42,561 nucleotides of DNA. Source: Methylobacterium sp. J-048. GTDB taxonomy: Bacteria > Pseudomonadota > Alphaproteobacteria > Rhizobiales > Beijerinckiaceae. This document shows positions 26,075-34,452 of this stretch, one piece after another. A program made the position numbers and the translations under genes. How positions within the stretch are numbered: the first letter of the stretch is position 1; each line of letters starts with the position of its first letter. The stretch is taken from NCBI RefSeq assembly GCF_022829515.1, contig NZ_JAKSYL010000093.1, positions 1-42,561 on the forward strand, written 5' to 3'. Under the pieces are notes generated by a model. The model saw nothing but the letters and a program-made list of their open reading frames with translations, had not been told where the DNA came from and made no database searches.

Positions 26075-27748
26075 ATGGTGATGGGACAGGAGGAGCTGGT
26101 CTTCCTGCCGCTCGGCGGCGTGGGCGAGATCGGGATGAATGCGGCCCTCTACGGGTTCGGTCCGGAGAAGGGCCGCAAGTGGATCATGGTCGATTGCGGC
26201 ATGGGCTTCGCCGGTGAGGAGCAGATGCCGGGGATCGACCTGATGTTCCCCGATCTCTCCTTCATCGAGGAGAAGCGGAAGGACCTGCTGGGGATCTTCA
26301 TCACCCACGCGCACGAGGACCATATCGGGGCGATCTCGGAGCTGTGGCCGCGCCTCAAGGTGCCGGTCTACGCGACCCGCTTCGCCAAGAACCTGCTGGA
26401 GACCCGCCGCCTCTCCGAGCCCGGCGCCCCGAAGGTCGACCTGCGCGAGGTCAAGCCCGGCCGCCGGGTGACCGTCGGCCCGTTCGAGCTCGAATACGTG
26501 CCGGTCTCGCACTCGATCCCCGAGTCGAACGCCATCGCGATCCGCACCGCCGCGGGCCTCGTGGTCCATACCGGCGACTGGAAGATCGACCCGACCCCGG
26601 TGGCCGGCGAGGTGACCTCGCCCGAGGCGTTCACGGCGCTCGGCGACGAGGGCATCCTGGCGCTCGTCTGCGACTCGACCAACGTGGTGCGCGAGGGCTT
26701 CTCTCCGAGCGAGCGGGAGGTCGCCGCCACCCTCAAGACGCTGATCGCGGATTCGCCCCACCGGGTCGCGGTCACCACCTTCGCGTCGAACGTCGCCCGC
26801 ATCCGCGCGGTGGCCGAGGCGGCCGTGGCCTGCGGCCGTGAGGTCGTTGCGGTCGGCCGGGCCATGGACCGGGTGATCGATGTCGCCCGCGAATGCGGCT
26901 ACCTCGACGGCCTGCCCGAGTTCCGCCGCTCGGATTCCTGGAAGAACCTGCCGCGCGAGCGGGTCGTGGCCCTGCTCACCGGCTCGCAGGGCGAGCCGCG
27001 GGCGGCGCTGGCCCGGGTCTCCCGCCGGGACCATCCGGACATCAGCCTGGCCGCCGGCGACCGGGTGATCTTCTCCTCGCGGGCGATTCCCGGCAACGAG
27101 CGCGATGTCGGCTCGATCATCAACGACCTGATCGAGCAGGGCGTCGAGGTGATCACCGACCGGACCGAGCTGGTCCACGTCTCCGGCCACCCCCGTCGGG
27201 ACGAGATGGTCGAGATGTACAGGTGGACCCGGCCGGGCACCTCCATCCCGGTCCACGGCGAGGCGCTGCACCTCGACGAGCATGCCCGTTTCGCCCGGGC
27301 CCAGGGCGTCCAGAACGTGGTCAAGGCCCGCAACGGCAGCCTCGTCCGCCTCAGCCCCGGCAAGCCCGAGGTGATCGACCACGTGAAGGCCGGCCGCCTG
27401 TTCAAGGACGGCAACGTCCTGATCGACGAGAAGGACCGGGCGATCCCCGAGCGCCGCAAGCTCATGCAGGCCGGCCTGGTCTCGGTGGCCATCGCCATCG
27501 ACGAGGACGGCGTCGTGCTGGGTGATCCGGCCGTCGACATCATCGGCCTGCCCAACCGCGGCCGCTCCGGCGAGCCGCTGATCGAGACGGTGGTCGATGC
27601 GGTCTCGCGCACCCTGGCGGGGTTGTCGCGGGGCAAGCTCAAGGACTCGGAGGGCGTCGAGAAGGCGGTCGACCGGGCCGTGCGCACCGCCGCCAACGAG
27701 GTCTGGGGCAAGAAGCCCGCCTGCCATGTGCAGGTGGTGGAAGTCTGA
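26075..27748 (+). CDS. rnj: Ribonuclease J
   Basis: 557 residues; a metallo-beta-lactamase/beta-CASP RNase with 5'-3' exo- and endonuclease activity in mRNA and rRNA maturation. The Zn-binding motif is intact: His78-x-His80-x-Asp82-His83 in 'THAHEDHIGA', with later ligands in 'VSHSIPES' and 'HTGDWKID'. The beta-CASP insert shows 'TTFASNVARI', 'LTGSQGEPRAALARV', 'VIFSSRAIPGNE' and 'VSGHPRRDEMVEMYRWTRPGTSIPVHGE'. ATG 26075; ATG 26081 is equally close. In many alphaproteobacteria coaX lies between birA and rnj; here only 16 bp separate them. Confidence 0.96.
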   Translation: MVMGQEELVFLPLGGVGEIGMNAALYGFGPEKGRKWIMVDCGMGFAGEEQMPGIDLMFPDLSFIEEKRKDLLGIFITHAHEDHIGAISELWPRLKVPVYATRFAKNLLETRRLSEPGAPKVDLREVKPGRRVTVGPFELEYVPVSHSIPESNAIAIRTAAGLVVHTGDWKIDPTPVAGEVTSPEAFTALGDEGILALVCDSTNVVREGFSPSEREVAATLKTLIADSPHRVAVTTFASNVARIRAVAEAAVACGREVVAVGRAMDRVIDVARECGYLDGLPEFRRSDSWKNLPRERVVALLTGSQGEPRAALARVSRRDHPDISLAAGDRVIFSSRAIPGNERDVGSIINDLIEQGVEVITDRTELVHVSGHPRRDEMVEMYRWTRPGTSIPVHGEALHLDEHARFARAQGVQNVVKARNGSLVRLSPGKPEVIDHVKAGRLFKDGNVLIDEKDRAIPERRKLMQAGLVSVAIAIDEDGVVLGDPAVDIIGLPNRGRSGEPLIETVVDAVSRTLAGLSRGKLKDSEGVEKAVDRAVRTAANEVWGKKPACHVQVVEV

Positions 27749-27752
27749 AGTC

Positions 27753-27848
27753 TCATCCCGAAAGGCGGTTTTCGGCTTTCGGGAAACGATGACGCGCAAC
27801 CAAAGACCGAGCGCATCGTCCGGGCTCTGATATCCAGACCGACGCGCT
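27753..27848. repeat. Two-hairpin dispersed palindrome (copy 2), after rnj
   Basis: Hairpin A (27753-27792) has arms TCATC/GATGA and CCCGAAAG/CTTTCGGG. Part B (27810-27848) opens AGCGCATCGTC and closes GACGCGCT, with a less perfect stem than copy 1. A-to-B spacing is 57 bp here and 58 bp in copy 1 (18822-18920). It begins five bases after the rnj stop. Confidence 0.8.
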
Positions 27849-27895
27849 AGGATAGAACAACGAGACGACGGAGCACGGCAGGTCCCACCCAATTC

Positions 27896-27920
27896 CCTCA
27901 TCCTGAGGTCGGCATGAGGG
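27896..27920. repeat. Partial CCTCATCCTGAGG-type repeat
   Basis: CCTCATCCTGAGGT followed by GGCATGAGG matches the terminal arm of the larger hairpin downstream of dnaE (39881-39993). It appears to be a truncated member of the same dispersed family, here 46 bp before the epimerase gene. Confidence 0.6.
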
Positions 27921-27965
27921 AGACGCGGGGCCTGCCGATCGGAGCGTCAACGGGAGGGACAGAAA

Positions 27966-28370
27966 ATGATCGGGCGGCTCAATCACGTGGCCATCGCCGT
28001 GCAGGATCTCGACGCCGCCTGCGCGGTGTATCGCGACACGCTGGGCGCGACGATCTCCCCGCCGCTGCCGCAGCCCGAGCACGGCGTGACGGTGGTGTTC
28101 GTCGAATTGCCCAACAGCAAGATCGAGCTGATGGCGCCGCTCGGCGAGGGCTCGCCGATCGAGGCCTTCGTGGCCCGCAACCCCGGCGGGGGCGTCCACC
28201 ACGTCTGCTACGAGGTCGACGACATCCTGGCCGCGCGCGACCGGCTGAAGGCGCAGGGCGCCCGGGTGCTCGGCACCGGCGAGCCGCGCATCGGCGCCCA
28301 CGGCAAGCCGGTGCTGTTCCTGCACCCCAAGGACTTTCTCGGCACCCTGGTCGAGTTGGAGCAGGTGTGA
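27966..28370 (+). CDS. mce: Methylmalonyl-CoA epimerase
   Basis: 134 residues of the vicinal-oxygen-chelate fold. It interconverts (2R)- and (2S)-methylmalonyl-CoA in propionyl-CoA and ethylmalonyl-CoA metabolism, the latter needed for glyoxylate regeneration in methylotrophs. Metal ligands expected in the two betaalphabetabetabeta modules are visible: His in 'LNHVAIAV', the first-module Glu region 'SKIELMAPLG', His in 'GGVHHVCYEV', and the C-terminal Glu in 'GTLVELEQ'. ATG 27966 follows GGGAGGGACAGAAA. The stop overlaps the start of the DUF1467 gene (GTGA). Confidence 0.95.
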   Translation: MIGRLNHVAIAVQDLDAACAVYRDTLGATISPPLPQPEHGVTVVFVELPNSKIELMAPLGEGSPIEAFVARNPGGGVHHVCYEVDDILAARDRLKAQGARVLGTGEPRIGAHGKPVLFLHPKDFLGTLVELEQV

Positions 28371-28702
28371 GCCGGCTCCTGACCGCGCTGGCCCGTTCGA
28401 CCCCGGCGACCCTGCTCGTTGTGGCGGTGCTGGTGGCGGCCTTCGTGACGGTGGCCGTCAGCCAGTTCAAGCTGACGATCGGCGGGGCGATCGCGCTCTA
28501 CTTCGTCGTGTGGTGGACGCTGCTCTTCGCCGTCCTGCCCCTGCGCAACCAGCCCGAGACCCGGCCGAGCCACGTGGTGCCGGGCCAGGATCCCGGCGCC
28601 CCGGCCTCGCCGCGGCTGCGCGAGAAGGCGATCTGGACGACGCTGGTCGCCGGCGCCGCGTTTTTGATTGCGCTGGCCGTGTTCCCGCTGACCGGTCTGT
28701 AG
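28367..28702 (+). CDS. DUF1467 membrane protein
   Basis: 111 residues starting at GTG 28367, overlapping the mce stop by four bases. Three hydrophobic stretches: about 14-32, 38-62 and 91-109. The middle one carries the DUF1467 signature 'IALYFVVWWTLLFAVLPL', followed by a polar loop ('RNQPETRPSHVVPGQDPGAP'). Its place between mce and proS is conserved in alphaproteobacteria. The function is unknown; translational coupling to the epimerase is probably just operon packing. Confidence 0.85.
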   Translation: MSRLLTALARSTPATLLVVAVLVAAFVTVAVSQFKLTIGGAIALYFVVWWTLLFAVLPLRNQPETRPSHVVPGQDPGAPASPRLREKAIWTTLVAGAAFLIALAVFPLTGL

Positions 28703-28733
28703 GGCAGGGCCCCCTCCCGGAGACGGCCAGACG

Positions 28734-28931
28734 CTACAGCAGCGTCCCGGACGACGACCGCACCGTCAGCGACTTGCCGGCCCGGGATACCAGATGGGCG
28801 AAGGCGAGGGCGGCGGCAGAAGCCTGGGCGGCCGAGGGAAACGTCCGGTGCGACTCGGCGACCGTCTCGTCGGCCTCGTTGAGCAGGACCCAGGACCAGA
28901 GGTGCTCGGCCTGGCGGATCTGAAAGTGCAT
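28734..28931 (-). CDS. Small YegP/DUF1508-like protein
   Basis: 65 residues, ATG 28931, reading toward the DUF1467 gene. 'MHFQIRQAEHLWSWVLLNEADETVAESHRTFPSAAQASAAALAFAHLV' has the look of a DUF1508/YegP half-repeat: a strand, 'W.W.L.n..ge.vA.S...f.s..a....' and a helix. No function is known for this family. The ribosome-binding site is poor, so confidence is moderate; the clear domain pattern supports it as a real gene. It converges with the operon to its left. Confidence 0.6.
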   Translation of the reverse strand: MHFQIRQAEHLWSWVLLNEADETVAESHRTFPSAAQASAAALAFAHLVSRAGKSLTVRSSSGTLL

Positions 28932-29203
28932 GGCGGGCTCACCCGGTAAGGTCCATGCCCCACCATGCGCCGCGAAAAGACGTTGCGGGTTAATCGCTTG
29001 CGCCGGCAAAGTCGAATAGTCGACAAAGCATCGACTTGTCCGCGCTTTCACCGCTCTCCACAGCATGCGGATTGCCGCAGGCAGGCAACCGGCTCTGATT
29101 GGGAAGGCCAGCGGCGCTGCCGATGGGCCTGAGGAGACCGTATTCAGCGCCCGGGGGGTCGGGCGAAGGATCGGGATCGCCGCGGCGAAGGATGCCGAAC
29201 AAC

Positions 29204-29233
29204 AAAAAAAGCAAGGCCTGAGGCCTTGCTTTT
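29204..29233 (-). terminator. Intrinsic terminator of the small RNA
   Basis: Perfect 8-bp stem GCAAGGCC/GGCCTTGC (29211-29218 with 29222-29229) and a three-base loop, followed on the minus strand by seven U. On the plus strand it is followed by TTTT, so it could act in both directions. Confidence 0.88.
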
Positions 29234-29345
29234 CAAGCTGCAGTGGCTCGACCTTTGATTGTCCTACGCATTGCCTGCGTGGCGGTCGGTTTTCCTCCCG
29301 AGACTCGGACCCTGCGTCACCTCTTGCGGGCGTCGCAAACATCAC
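29204..29345 (-). ncRNA. Candidate small RNA of about 140 nt upstream of proS
   Basis: Between a strong leftward promoter (29380-29352) and a textbook intrinsic terminator (29233-29204) there is no open frame with a ribosome-binding site, so a stable RNA is the simplest reading. On the minus strand it can form small hairpins: TTGCG/CGCAA, CCGAG/CTCGG and ACGCA/TGCGT, before the terminator stem. It contains GGGAGGAAAACC, recalling the start of the RNase P core, but it is far too short for RNase P RNA and lacks the other conserved regions. It also does not show the SRP RNA apical loop. I cannot assign it to a family. The rest of the gap 28932-29618 holds only the proS leader. Confidence 0.55.
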
Positions 29346-29351
29346 GACCCG

Positions 29352-29380
29352 CTTATAGGAACAACAATTCGTGTTGTCAC
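29352..29380 (-). promoter_or_regulatory. Promoter of the small RNA
   Basis: On the minus strand: GTGACA (29380-29375), a 17-base spacer, TATAAG (29357-29352). This is the best-spaced promoter in the GC-rich part of the window. Transcription should begin near 29345. Confidence 0.65.
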
Positions 29381-29618
29381 CGGGTCTGCGAGAAAAATCT
29401 GCGCTTTCTTGCCGGCAAATGGGCAGATCGACTCCGATTGAGGCATGTCGCCTGGGCACCGGCCCCGCGCGCGGTCGGCGCCAGCGGCCCGGCGCGATTA
29501 CGCCGCCCCGTGATCCGACAGTGCTTGTAATTTGCGCCCCCGGCGTGTTGTGTGCCCGCGCGCCATGGTTCCTCCCGGTCGGATCCAGGCCGAAACCCTA
29601 AAGACAAGCCTCCAAAAC

Positions 29619-30944
29619 ATGCGTCTCTCCCGCTACTTCATGCCGACCTTGCGCGAGACGCCCAAGGAAGCCGAGATCGTCTCGCACCGCCTGATGCTGC
29701 GCGCCGGCCTGGTGCGCCAGGAATCGGCCGGGATCTACGCCTGGCTGCCGCTGGGCCTGCGGGTGCTGGAGCGCGTCTGCGCGGTGATCCGGCGGGAGCA
29801 GGATCGCTCCGGCGCCATCGAGATCCTGATGCCGACCGTGCAATCGGCCGAGCTGTGGCGGGAATCCGGGCGCTACGACGCCTACGGCAAGGAGATGCTG
29901 CGCCTGAAGGACCGGCACGACCGCGAGATGCTCTACGGCCCGACCGCCGAGGAGATGGTCACCGAGATTTTTCGCGCGAGCGTGCGCTCCTACAAGGACC
30001 TGCCGAAGAACCTCTACCAGATCTCCTGGAAGTTCCGCGACGAGGTGCGGCCGCGCTTCGGCACGATGCGATCCCGCGAGTTCCTGATGAAGGACGCCTA
30101 CTCGTTCGACTTCGACCAGGCCGGGGCGCGCCACGCCTATAACCGCATGTTCGTGGCGTACCTGCGCACCTTCGCGGGACTCGGCCTGCGGGCGATCCCG
30201 ATGCGCGCCGATACCGGCCCGATCGGCGGCGACCTGTCCCACGAGTTCATCATCCTGGCCAAGACCGGCGAGAGCGAGGTGTTCTGCGACCGCGCTTATC
30301 TCGATTTCGAGACCCCGCCCGAGACCGTGGATTTCGACGACGTGGCGAGCCTTCAAGGCATCGTCGATTCCTGGACCTCGCACTACGCCGCTACCGACGA
30401 GATCCACGAGCCGGAGGCCTTCGCGGAGGTGCCGGAGGCGGACCGCCTGGCCGCCCGCGGCATCGAGGTCGGGCACATCTTCTATTTCGGCACCAAGTAT
30501 TCCGAGCCGATGGGCGCCAAGGTCACCGGACCGGACGGGATCGAGCGTCCGGTCCATATGGGCTCCTACGGCATCGGCCCGAGCCGGCTGGTGGCGGCGA
30601 TCATCGAGGCCAGCCACGACGAGGCCGGCATCATCTGGCCGGATTCGGTCGCGCCGTTCGACGTGGCTTTGATCAACCTCAAGGTCGGTGACGCCGGCAC
30701 CGACGCCGCCTGCGCGCAGATCCAGTCCGATCTGGAGACCGCCGGCCTGTCGGTGCTCTACGACGACCGCGACGAGCGCCCGGGCGCGAAATTCGCTACC
30801 GCCGACCTGATCGGCCTGCCCTGGCAGGTGGTGGTCGGACCCAAGAGCCTGGCCGAGGGCAAGGTCGAGCTGAAGCGCCGCGCCGGAGGTGAGCGCGAGA
30901 GCCTCGCCATCGTCGATCTGCTGGCGCGCATCCGTCGCGTCTAG
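29619..30944 (+). CDS. proS: Prolyl-tRNA synthetase (short, alphaproteobacterial type)
   Basis: 441 residues; a class II synthetase charging tRNA-Pro. Motif 1 region ('[29 protein letters not shown]'), motif 2 ('[32 protein letters not shown]') and motif 3 ('[16 protein letters not shown]') are intact, then an anticodon-binding domain. The editing insertion found between motifs 2 and 3 of E. coli ProRS is absent, as is normal for alphaproteobacteria, which may use a free-standing editing protein. ATG 29619 gives the canonical '[20 protein letters not shown]' start; an upstream in-frame ATG (29532) is unlikely. Confidence 0.97.
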   Translation: MRLSRYFMPTLRETPKEAEIVSHRLMLRAGLVRQESAGIYAWLPLGLRVLERVCAVIRREQDRSGAIEILMPTVQSAELWRESGRYDAYGKEMLRLKDRHDREMLYGPTAEEMVTEIFRASVRSYKDLPKNLYQISWKFRDEVRPRFGTMRSREFLMKDAYSFDFDQAGARHAYNRMFVAYLRTFAGLGLRAIPMRADTGPIGGDLSHEFIILAKTGESEVFCDRAYLDFETPPETVDFDDVASLQGIVDSWTSHYAATDEIHEPEAFAEVPEADRLAARGIEVGHIFYFGTKYSEPMGAKVTGPDGIERPVHMGSYGIGPSRLVAAIIEASHDEAGIIWPDSVAPFDVALINLKVGDAGTDAACAQIQSDLETAGLSVLYDDRDERPGAKFATADLIGLPWQVVVGPKSLAEGKVELKRRAGGERESLAIVDLLARIRRV

Positions 30945-31176
30945 GCAGCGTCCGCCTTGGCAGGCCACGCGTCGCGGGCTCGGGGCGTCGAGGGAGCGCG
31001 GGTCTCGACGCACAACCGCGGGGCACGTCTGCGGAACCCGCCGAGGCTGCGCACCGCCGACGCGGATCGGCTCGACGCAGGATTGCACGAGGCAATTCTG
31101 CTTCAATCCTTGTTCATGCATCATTTTCGTCGCTGGAACGGCGACAACGCGGTGAATGGTGCTTAGGGCTAGTCCG

Positions 31177-32475
31177 ATGACGGGAGCAGCGGCGATCGAC
31201 CGGGTGAGGCGCTTCGCGGCCACCTTCCGCGAAGGAACGGCCCCGTTCGCGCCGTTCGAATGGATCATCGCCGGCCGCTACCTGCGGGCGCGCCGCCGGG
31301 GCGGCGGCGTATCGGTGGTCGCGTTCTTCTCGGTGCTCGGCATCGCGCTGGGCGTCGCCACCCTGATCATCGTGCTGTCGGTGATGAACGGGTTCCGGGC
31401 GGAGCTGCTGTCGAAGATCGTCGGCATCAACGGCCACCTGTTCGCCACGCCGATCGACCGGCCGTTCACCGATTGGGTCGATCTCTCGGAGCGCCTGTCG
31501 AAGGTGGCCGGCGTGCGCGCCGCGGTGCCGCTGGTGGAAGGCCAGGCCTTCGCCTCGTCGCAGTTCGGCGGCTCGGGCGTGATCGTGCGCGGCGTGCGCG
31601 CCGCCGATCTCGACGCGCTGGCCGCGGTCTCCAGCTCGATCCGGGGCGGCACCCTGGAAGGGTTCGACGACGGCACCGGCGTGCTGATCGGCCGGCGGCT
31701 CGCCGATACCCTCGGGTTGCAGGCCGGGGACAACATCACGCTGGTGACGCCCAAGGGCGCGTCCACGCCCTTCGGCACGGCGCCCCGGACCAAGAGCTAC
31801 GCGGTCAAGGCGGTGTTCGAGGTCGGCATGACCGAGTTCGACCAGACCTTCGTGTTCATGCCGCTCACCGAGGCGCAGGCGTTCTTCAACCGGGAGAGCG
31901 ACGTCAGCATGATCGAGATCTACGTCGACACGCCCGATCAGGTCGGCGAGATGCGCGAGCCCCTGGAGATGGCGGCCGAGCGCCCGGTGCTGCTCACCGA
32001 CTGGCGCCAGCGCAACCGCACCTTCTTCGGGGCGCTCGAAGTCGAGCGCAACGTGATGTTCCTGATCCTCAGCCTGATCGTCGTGGTGGCGACGCTCAAC
32101 ATCGTCTCGGGCCTGATCCTGCTGGTCCGCGACAAGTCGAGCGACATCGCGATCCTGCGCACCATGGGGGCGACCCCCGGCACGATCATGCGGGTGTTCC
32201 TGATCAACGGCGCGCTGATCGGCCTGGTCGGGACCCTGAGCGGCCTCGGGCTCGGAATCCTGATCACCCTGAACATCAAGCCGATCCAGCACGTGCTGTT
32301 TCCCGGCGCCTGGGATCCGACCGTGCGCTTCCTGGCCGAGATCCCGGCCCAGATGAACCCGAAGGAGATCACCGCCGTCGTGATCACCGCGCTGCTGCTG
32401 TCGCTTGCGGCGACGCTCTATCCCTCCTGGCGCGCCGCCCGGCTCGATCCGGTGCAGGCCCTGCGCTACGGCTGA
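31177..32475 (+). CDS. lolC: Lipoprotein-releasing ABC transporter permease (LolC/LolE type)
   Basis: About 432 residues. An N-terminal helix ('[28 protein letters not shown]') is followed by a large periplasmic domain (about 65-280) and three C-terminal helices ('[26 protein letters not shown]', '[23 protein letters not shown]', '[29 protein letters not shown]'). '[21 protein letters not shown]' is the coupling region that contacts LolD. As in other alphaproteobacteria, one permease seems to replace the LolC/LolE pair. ATG 31177 is preferred because AGGG lies eight bases before it; ATG 31156 would add seven residues. lolD follows 13 bp after the stop. Confidence 0.95.
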   Translation: MTGAAAIDRVRRFAATFREGTAPFAPFEWIIAGRYLRARRRGGGVSVVAFFSVLGIALGVATLIIVLSVMNGFRAELLSKIVGINGHLFATPIDRPFTDWVDLSERLSKVAGVRAAVPLVEGQAFASSQFGGSGVIVRGVRAADLDALAAVSSSIRGGTLEGFDDGTGVLIGRRLADTLGLQAGDNITLVTPKGASTPFGTAPRTKSYAVKAVFEVGMTEFDQTFVFMPLTEAQAFFNRESDVSMIEIYVDTPDQVGEMREPLEMAAERPVLLTDWRQRNRTFFGALEVERNVMFLILSLIVVVATLNIVSGLILLVRDKSSDIAILRTMGATPGTIMRVFLINGALIGLVGTLSGLGLGILITLNIKPIQHVLFPGAWDPTVRFLAEIPAQMNPKEITAVVITALLLSLAATLYPSWRAARLDPVQALRYG

Positions 32476-32488
32476 TGGTCCGCACCTC

Positions 32489-33226
32489 ATGAGCGATGCA
32501 AGCCGCGCCTCGAGCCGCGATTCAAGCCGCCCCGACGGCACCCCGCCGGTGCCGGCCCTGTTCTTCGCCCGCGTCGAGCGGCGTTATCGGCAGGCCGAAG
32601 GCGCCCTGGACATCCTGCGCGGGGCCGACCTCGCGATCTGGCCCGGAGAGCTGGTGGCGCTGGTCGCGCCGTCGGGCGCCGGCAAATCGACGCTGCTGCA
32701 TCTCGCCGGCCTGCTGGAGCGGCCGGATGGCGGCGAGGTCTATATCGGCGGCCGGCCGACCGCCGCGATGGCGGATGCCGAGCGCACCCGCCTGCGCCGG
32801 GAGGAGATGGGCTTCATCTACCAGTTCCACCATCTGCTGCCGGAATTCTCCGCCCTGGAGAACGTGGTGATGCCGCAGCTCATCCGCGGCCTCGGCAGGG
32901 CCGAGGCGAAGGCCCGCGCCACCGAGCTGCTGAGCTTCCTCGGCCTCAAGGAGCGCCTGCCGCATCGCCCGGCCGAGCTGTCGGGCGGCGAGCAGCAGCG
33001 CGTCGCCATAGCCCGGGCGGTCGCCAACGGCCCGCGGCTGCTGCTGGCCGACGAGCCCACCGGCAATCTCGATCCGGGCACCGCCGGCCACGTCTTCTCG
33101 GTGCTGATGTCGCTGGTGCGGGCCTCGGGCCTCGCCGCCCTGGTCGCCACCCACAACCTGGAGCTCGCCGCCCGCATGGACCGCCGGGTGACGATCCGCG
33201 ACGGGCTGATCACACCGCTCGATTGA
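32489..33226 (+). CDS. lolD: Lipoprotein-releasing ABC transporter ATPase LolD
   Basis: 245 residues. Walker A 'APSGAGKST' (Ala in place of the first Gly, tolerated), Q-loop '[19 protein letters not shown]' (the LolD-specific 'FHHLLPEF'), ABC signature '[14 protein letters not shown]', Walker B 'LLLADEPTG', and H-loop 'VATHN'. It powers extraction of lipoproteins from the inner membrane with LolC. ATG 32489 gives a Ser/Arg-rich N-terminal tail of about 30 residues before the domain. It converges with the HWE kinase gene, 22 bp away. Confidence 0.97.
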   Translation: MSDASRASSRDSSRPDGTPPVPALFFARVERRYRQAEGALDILRGADLAIWPGELVALVAPSGAGKSTLLHLAGLLERPDGGEVYIGGRPTAAMADAERTRLRREEMGFIYQFHHLLPEFSALENVVMPQLIRGLGRAEAKARATELLSFLGLKERLPHRPAELSGGEQQRVAIARAVANGPRLLLADEPTGNLDPGTAGHVFSVLMSLVRASGLAALVATHNLELAARMDRRVTIRDGLITPLD

Positions 33227-33248
33227 GCGGAACGGCCTCGGGCCGCGC

Positions 33249-34277
33249 TCAATAGGGCGAGGAGAGCGGCAGGTTCACGGTGACGCGCAGGCCATCGGGA
33301 TCATAGTCGATGTGAACCTCCGCATGGACCTGGGTGGACAGGACCCGCTTCAGCAGCCGGGATCCGAACCCTTCGCGGGTCGGAAGCGCGACCGGCGGCC
33401 CATCGTGCTCGTTCCAGATCCAGATCAGCCGCGGACCGGCCTCCGTCTCGGCCAAGGACCACGTGACCTCGACACGCCCGCCGAATTCCGCCAGCGCGCC
33501 GTGCTTGGCCGCGTTGGTGGTGAGCTCATGGACCGCCATGCCGACCGGGACGGCGAATTCCGAGGTCAGGACCACGTCCGGTCCCGCCAGGCGAATGCGG
33601 ATCTGGCTCCCGTCGTCGTAGGGTTCGAGTTCGGCCCAGAGCAGGTCCCGGAACGGCACCGACTGGAACCGGTCTTCGGTCAGCAGCGTGTGCGTCTTGG
33701 CCAGGGATGCGATCCGTCCGCCGAACGCGCGCTGAAATTCCGGCATGGTCAGGCTCCCGCGCGCGGTCGAGCTCATGATGGCCTGGACCGTGGCGAGCGT
33801 GTTCTTCACGCGGTGATGCAGCTCGCGCACGAGGAGCTTCTGGTGTTCGAGCGCCTGCCTGCGCTCGGTCACCTCGCGCTGGGCCGAGACCCAATGTGCG
33901 ATCGCCCCGTTCCCATCGAGAACGGGTGTGATCAGCCATTCGACCGCGTAGGTCGTCCCGTCCTTGCGGTAGTTCACGGCCTCGCCCTGGAACGGTTCCC
34001 CCGCCATGAGCGCCCGCTTCATGGCGGCGAGACTGGCCGGATCGGTCAGCGGCCCCTGCAGGAAGCGCGGCGAGCGCCCGATCACTTCGGCCTGCGAATA
34101 CCCGGTCATGCGTGCGAAGGCCGGGTTGGCGTACTCGATGATCGGCCCAGGTTCGGACAGGTCGCTCGAGGTGACGAGGATGGCTTCGCCGGTGGCCTCG
34201 ACCGCCGCCCTCAGGAAGGCCGCGTTGATGTCGGGGGCCGTGCCGATGTCGTCACCGGAATCTGGAGAGCCGTGCAT
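33249..34277 (-). CDS. HWE-family histidine kinase with LOV-like PAS domain lacking the photoactive cysteine
   Basis: 342 residues; ATG 34277 with GGGAG six bases before it. Residues about 20-145 are a PAS domain of LOV character: 'EYANPAFARMTGYSQAEVIGRSPRFLQGPLTD', then 'NYRKDGTTYAVEWLITPVLDGNG' and a C-terminal 'QREVTERR'. In true LOV domains the motif is GRNCRFLQ, where Cys forms the flavin adduct; here it is GRSPRFLQ, with Pro70 in place of Cys. The kinase core has the HWE features: His155 in 'ELHHRVKNTLATVQAI', 'HELTTNAAKHGAL' (N-box) and the 'W.E' in 'IWIWNEHDGPP', then 'GFGSRLL'. No membrane segment and no adjacent response regulator. These kinases often feed the general stress response (PhyR/EcfG), but that is not shown here. 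Confidence 0.92.
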   Translation of the reverse strand: MHGSPDSGDDIGTAPDINAAFLRAAVEATGEAILVTSSDLSEPGPIIEYANPAFARMTGYSQAEVIGRSPRFLQGPLTDPASLAAMKRALMAGEPFQGEAVNYRKDGTTYAVEWLITPVLDGNGAIAHWVSAQREVTERRQALEHQKLLVRELHHRVKNTLATVQAIMSSTARGSLTMPEFQRAFGGRIASLAKTHTLLTEDRFQSVPFRDLLWAELEPYDDGSQIRIRLAGPDVVLTSEFAVPVGMAVHELTTNAAKHGALAEFGGRVEVTWSLAETEAGPRLIWIWNEHDGPPVALPTREGFGSRLLKRVLSTQVHAEVHIDYDPDGLRVTVNLPLSSPY

Positions 34278-34452
34278 GACAGTCTCCCGACGCTCGCCCG
34301 TCGGATCGGAGATGGCACACGAACTCGCGGCAAGCGTGTCAGACCGGAGCATGGGGCCGGGGGCAAGTCCACTGAGGGGGATAGCCGCGGGCCTCACCCC
34401 ATCGTCCAAGGGGATACGCCGGGGCGCCGTCTCCCGATCGATCCCCGGCCCC

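Noticed and set aside
29204..29345. RNase P RNA, because of GGGAGGAAAACC
   Set aside because: The transcript would be about 140 bases, far below the roughly 400 of bacterial RNase P RNA, and the other conserved core regions are absent.
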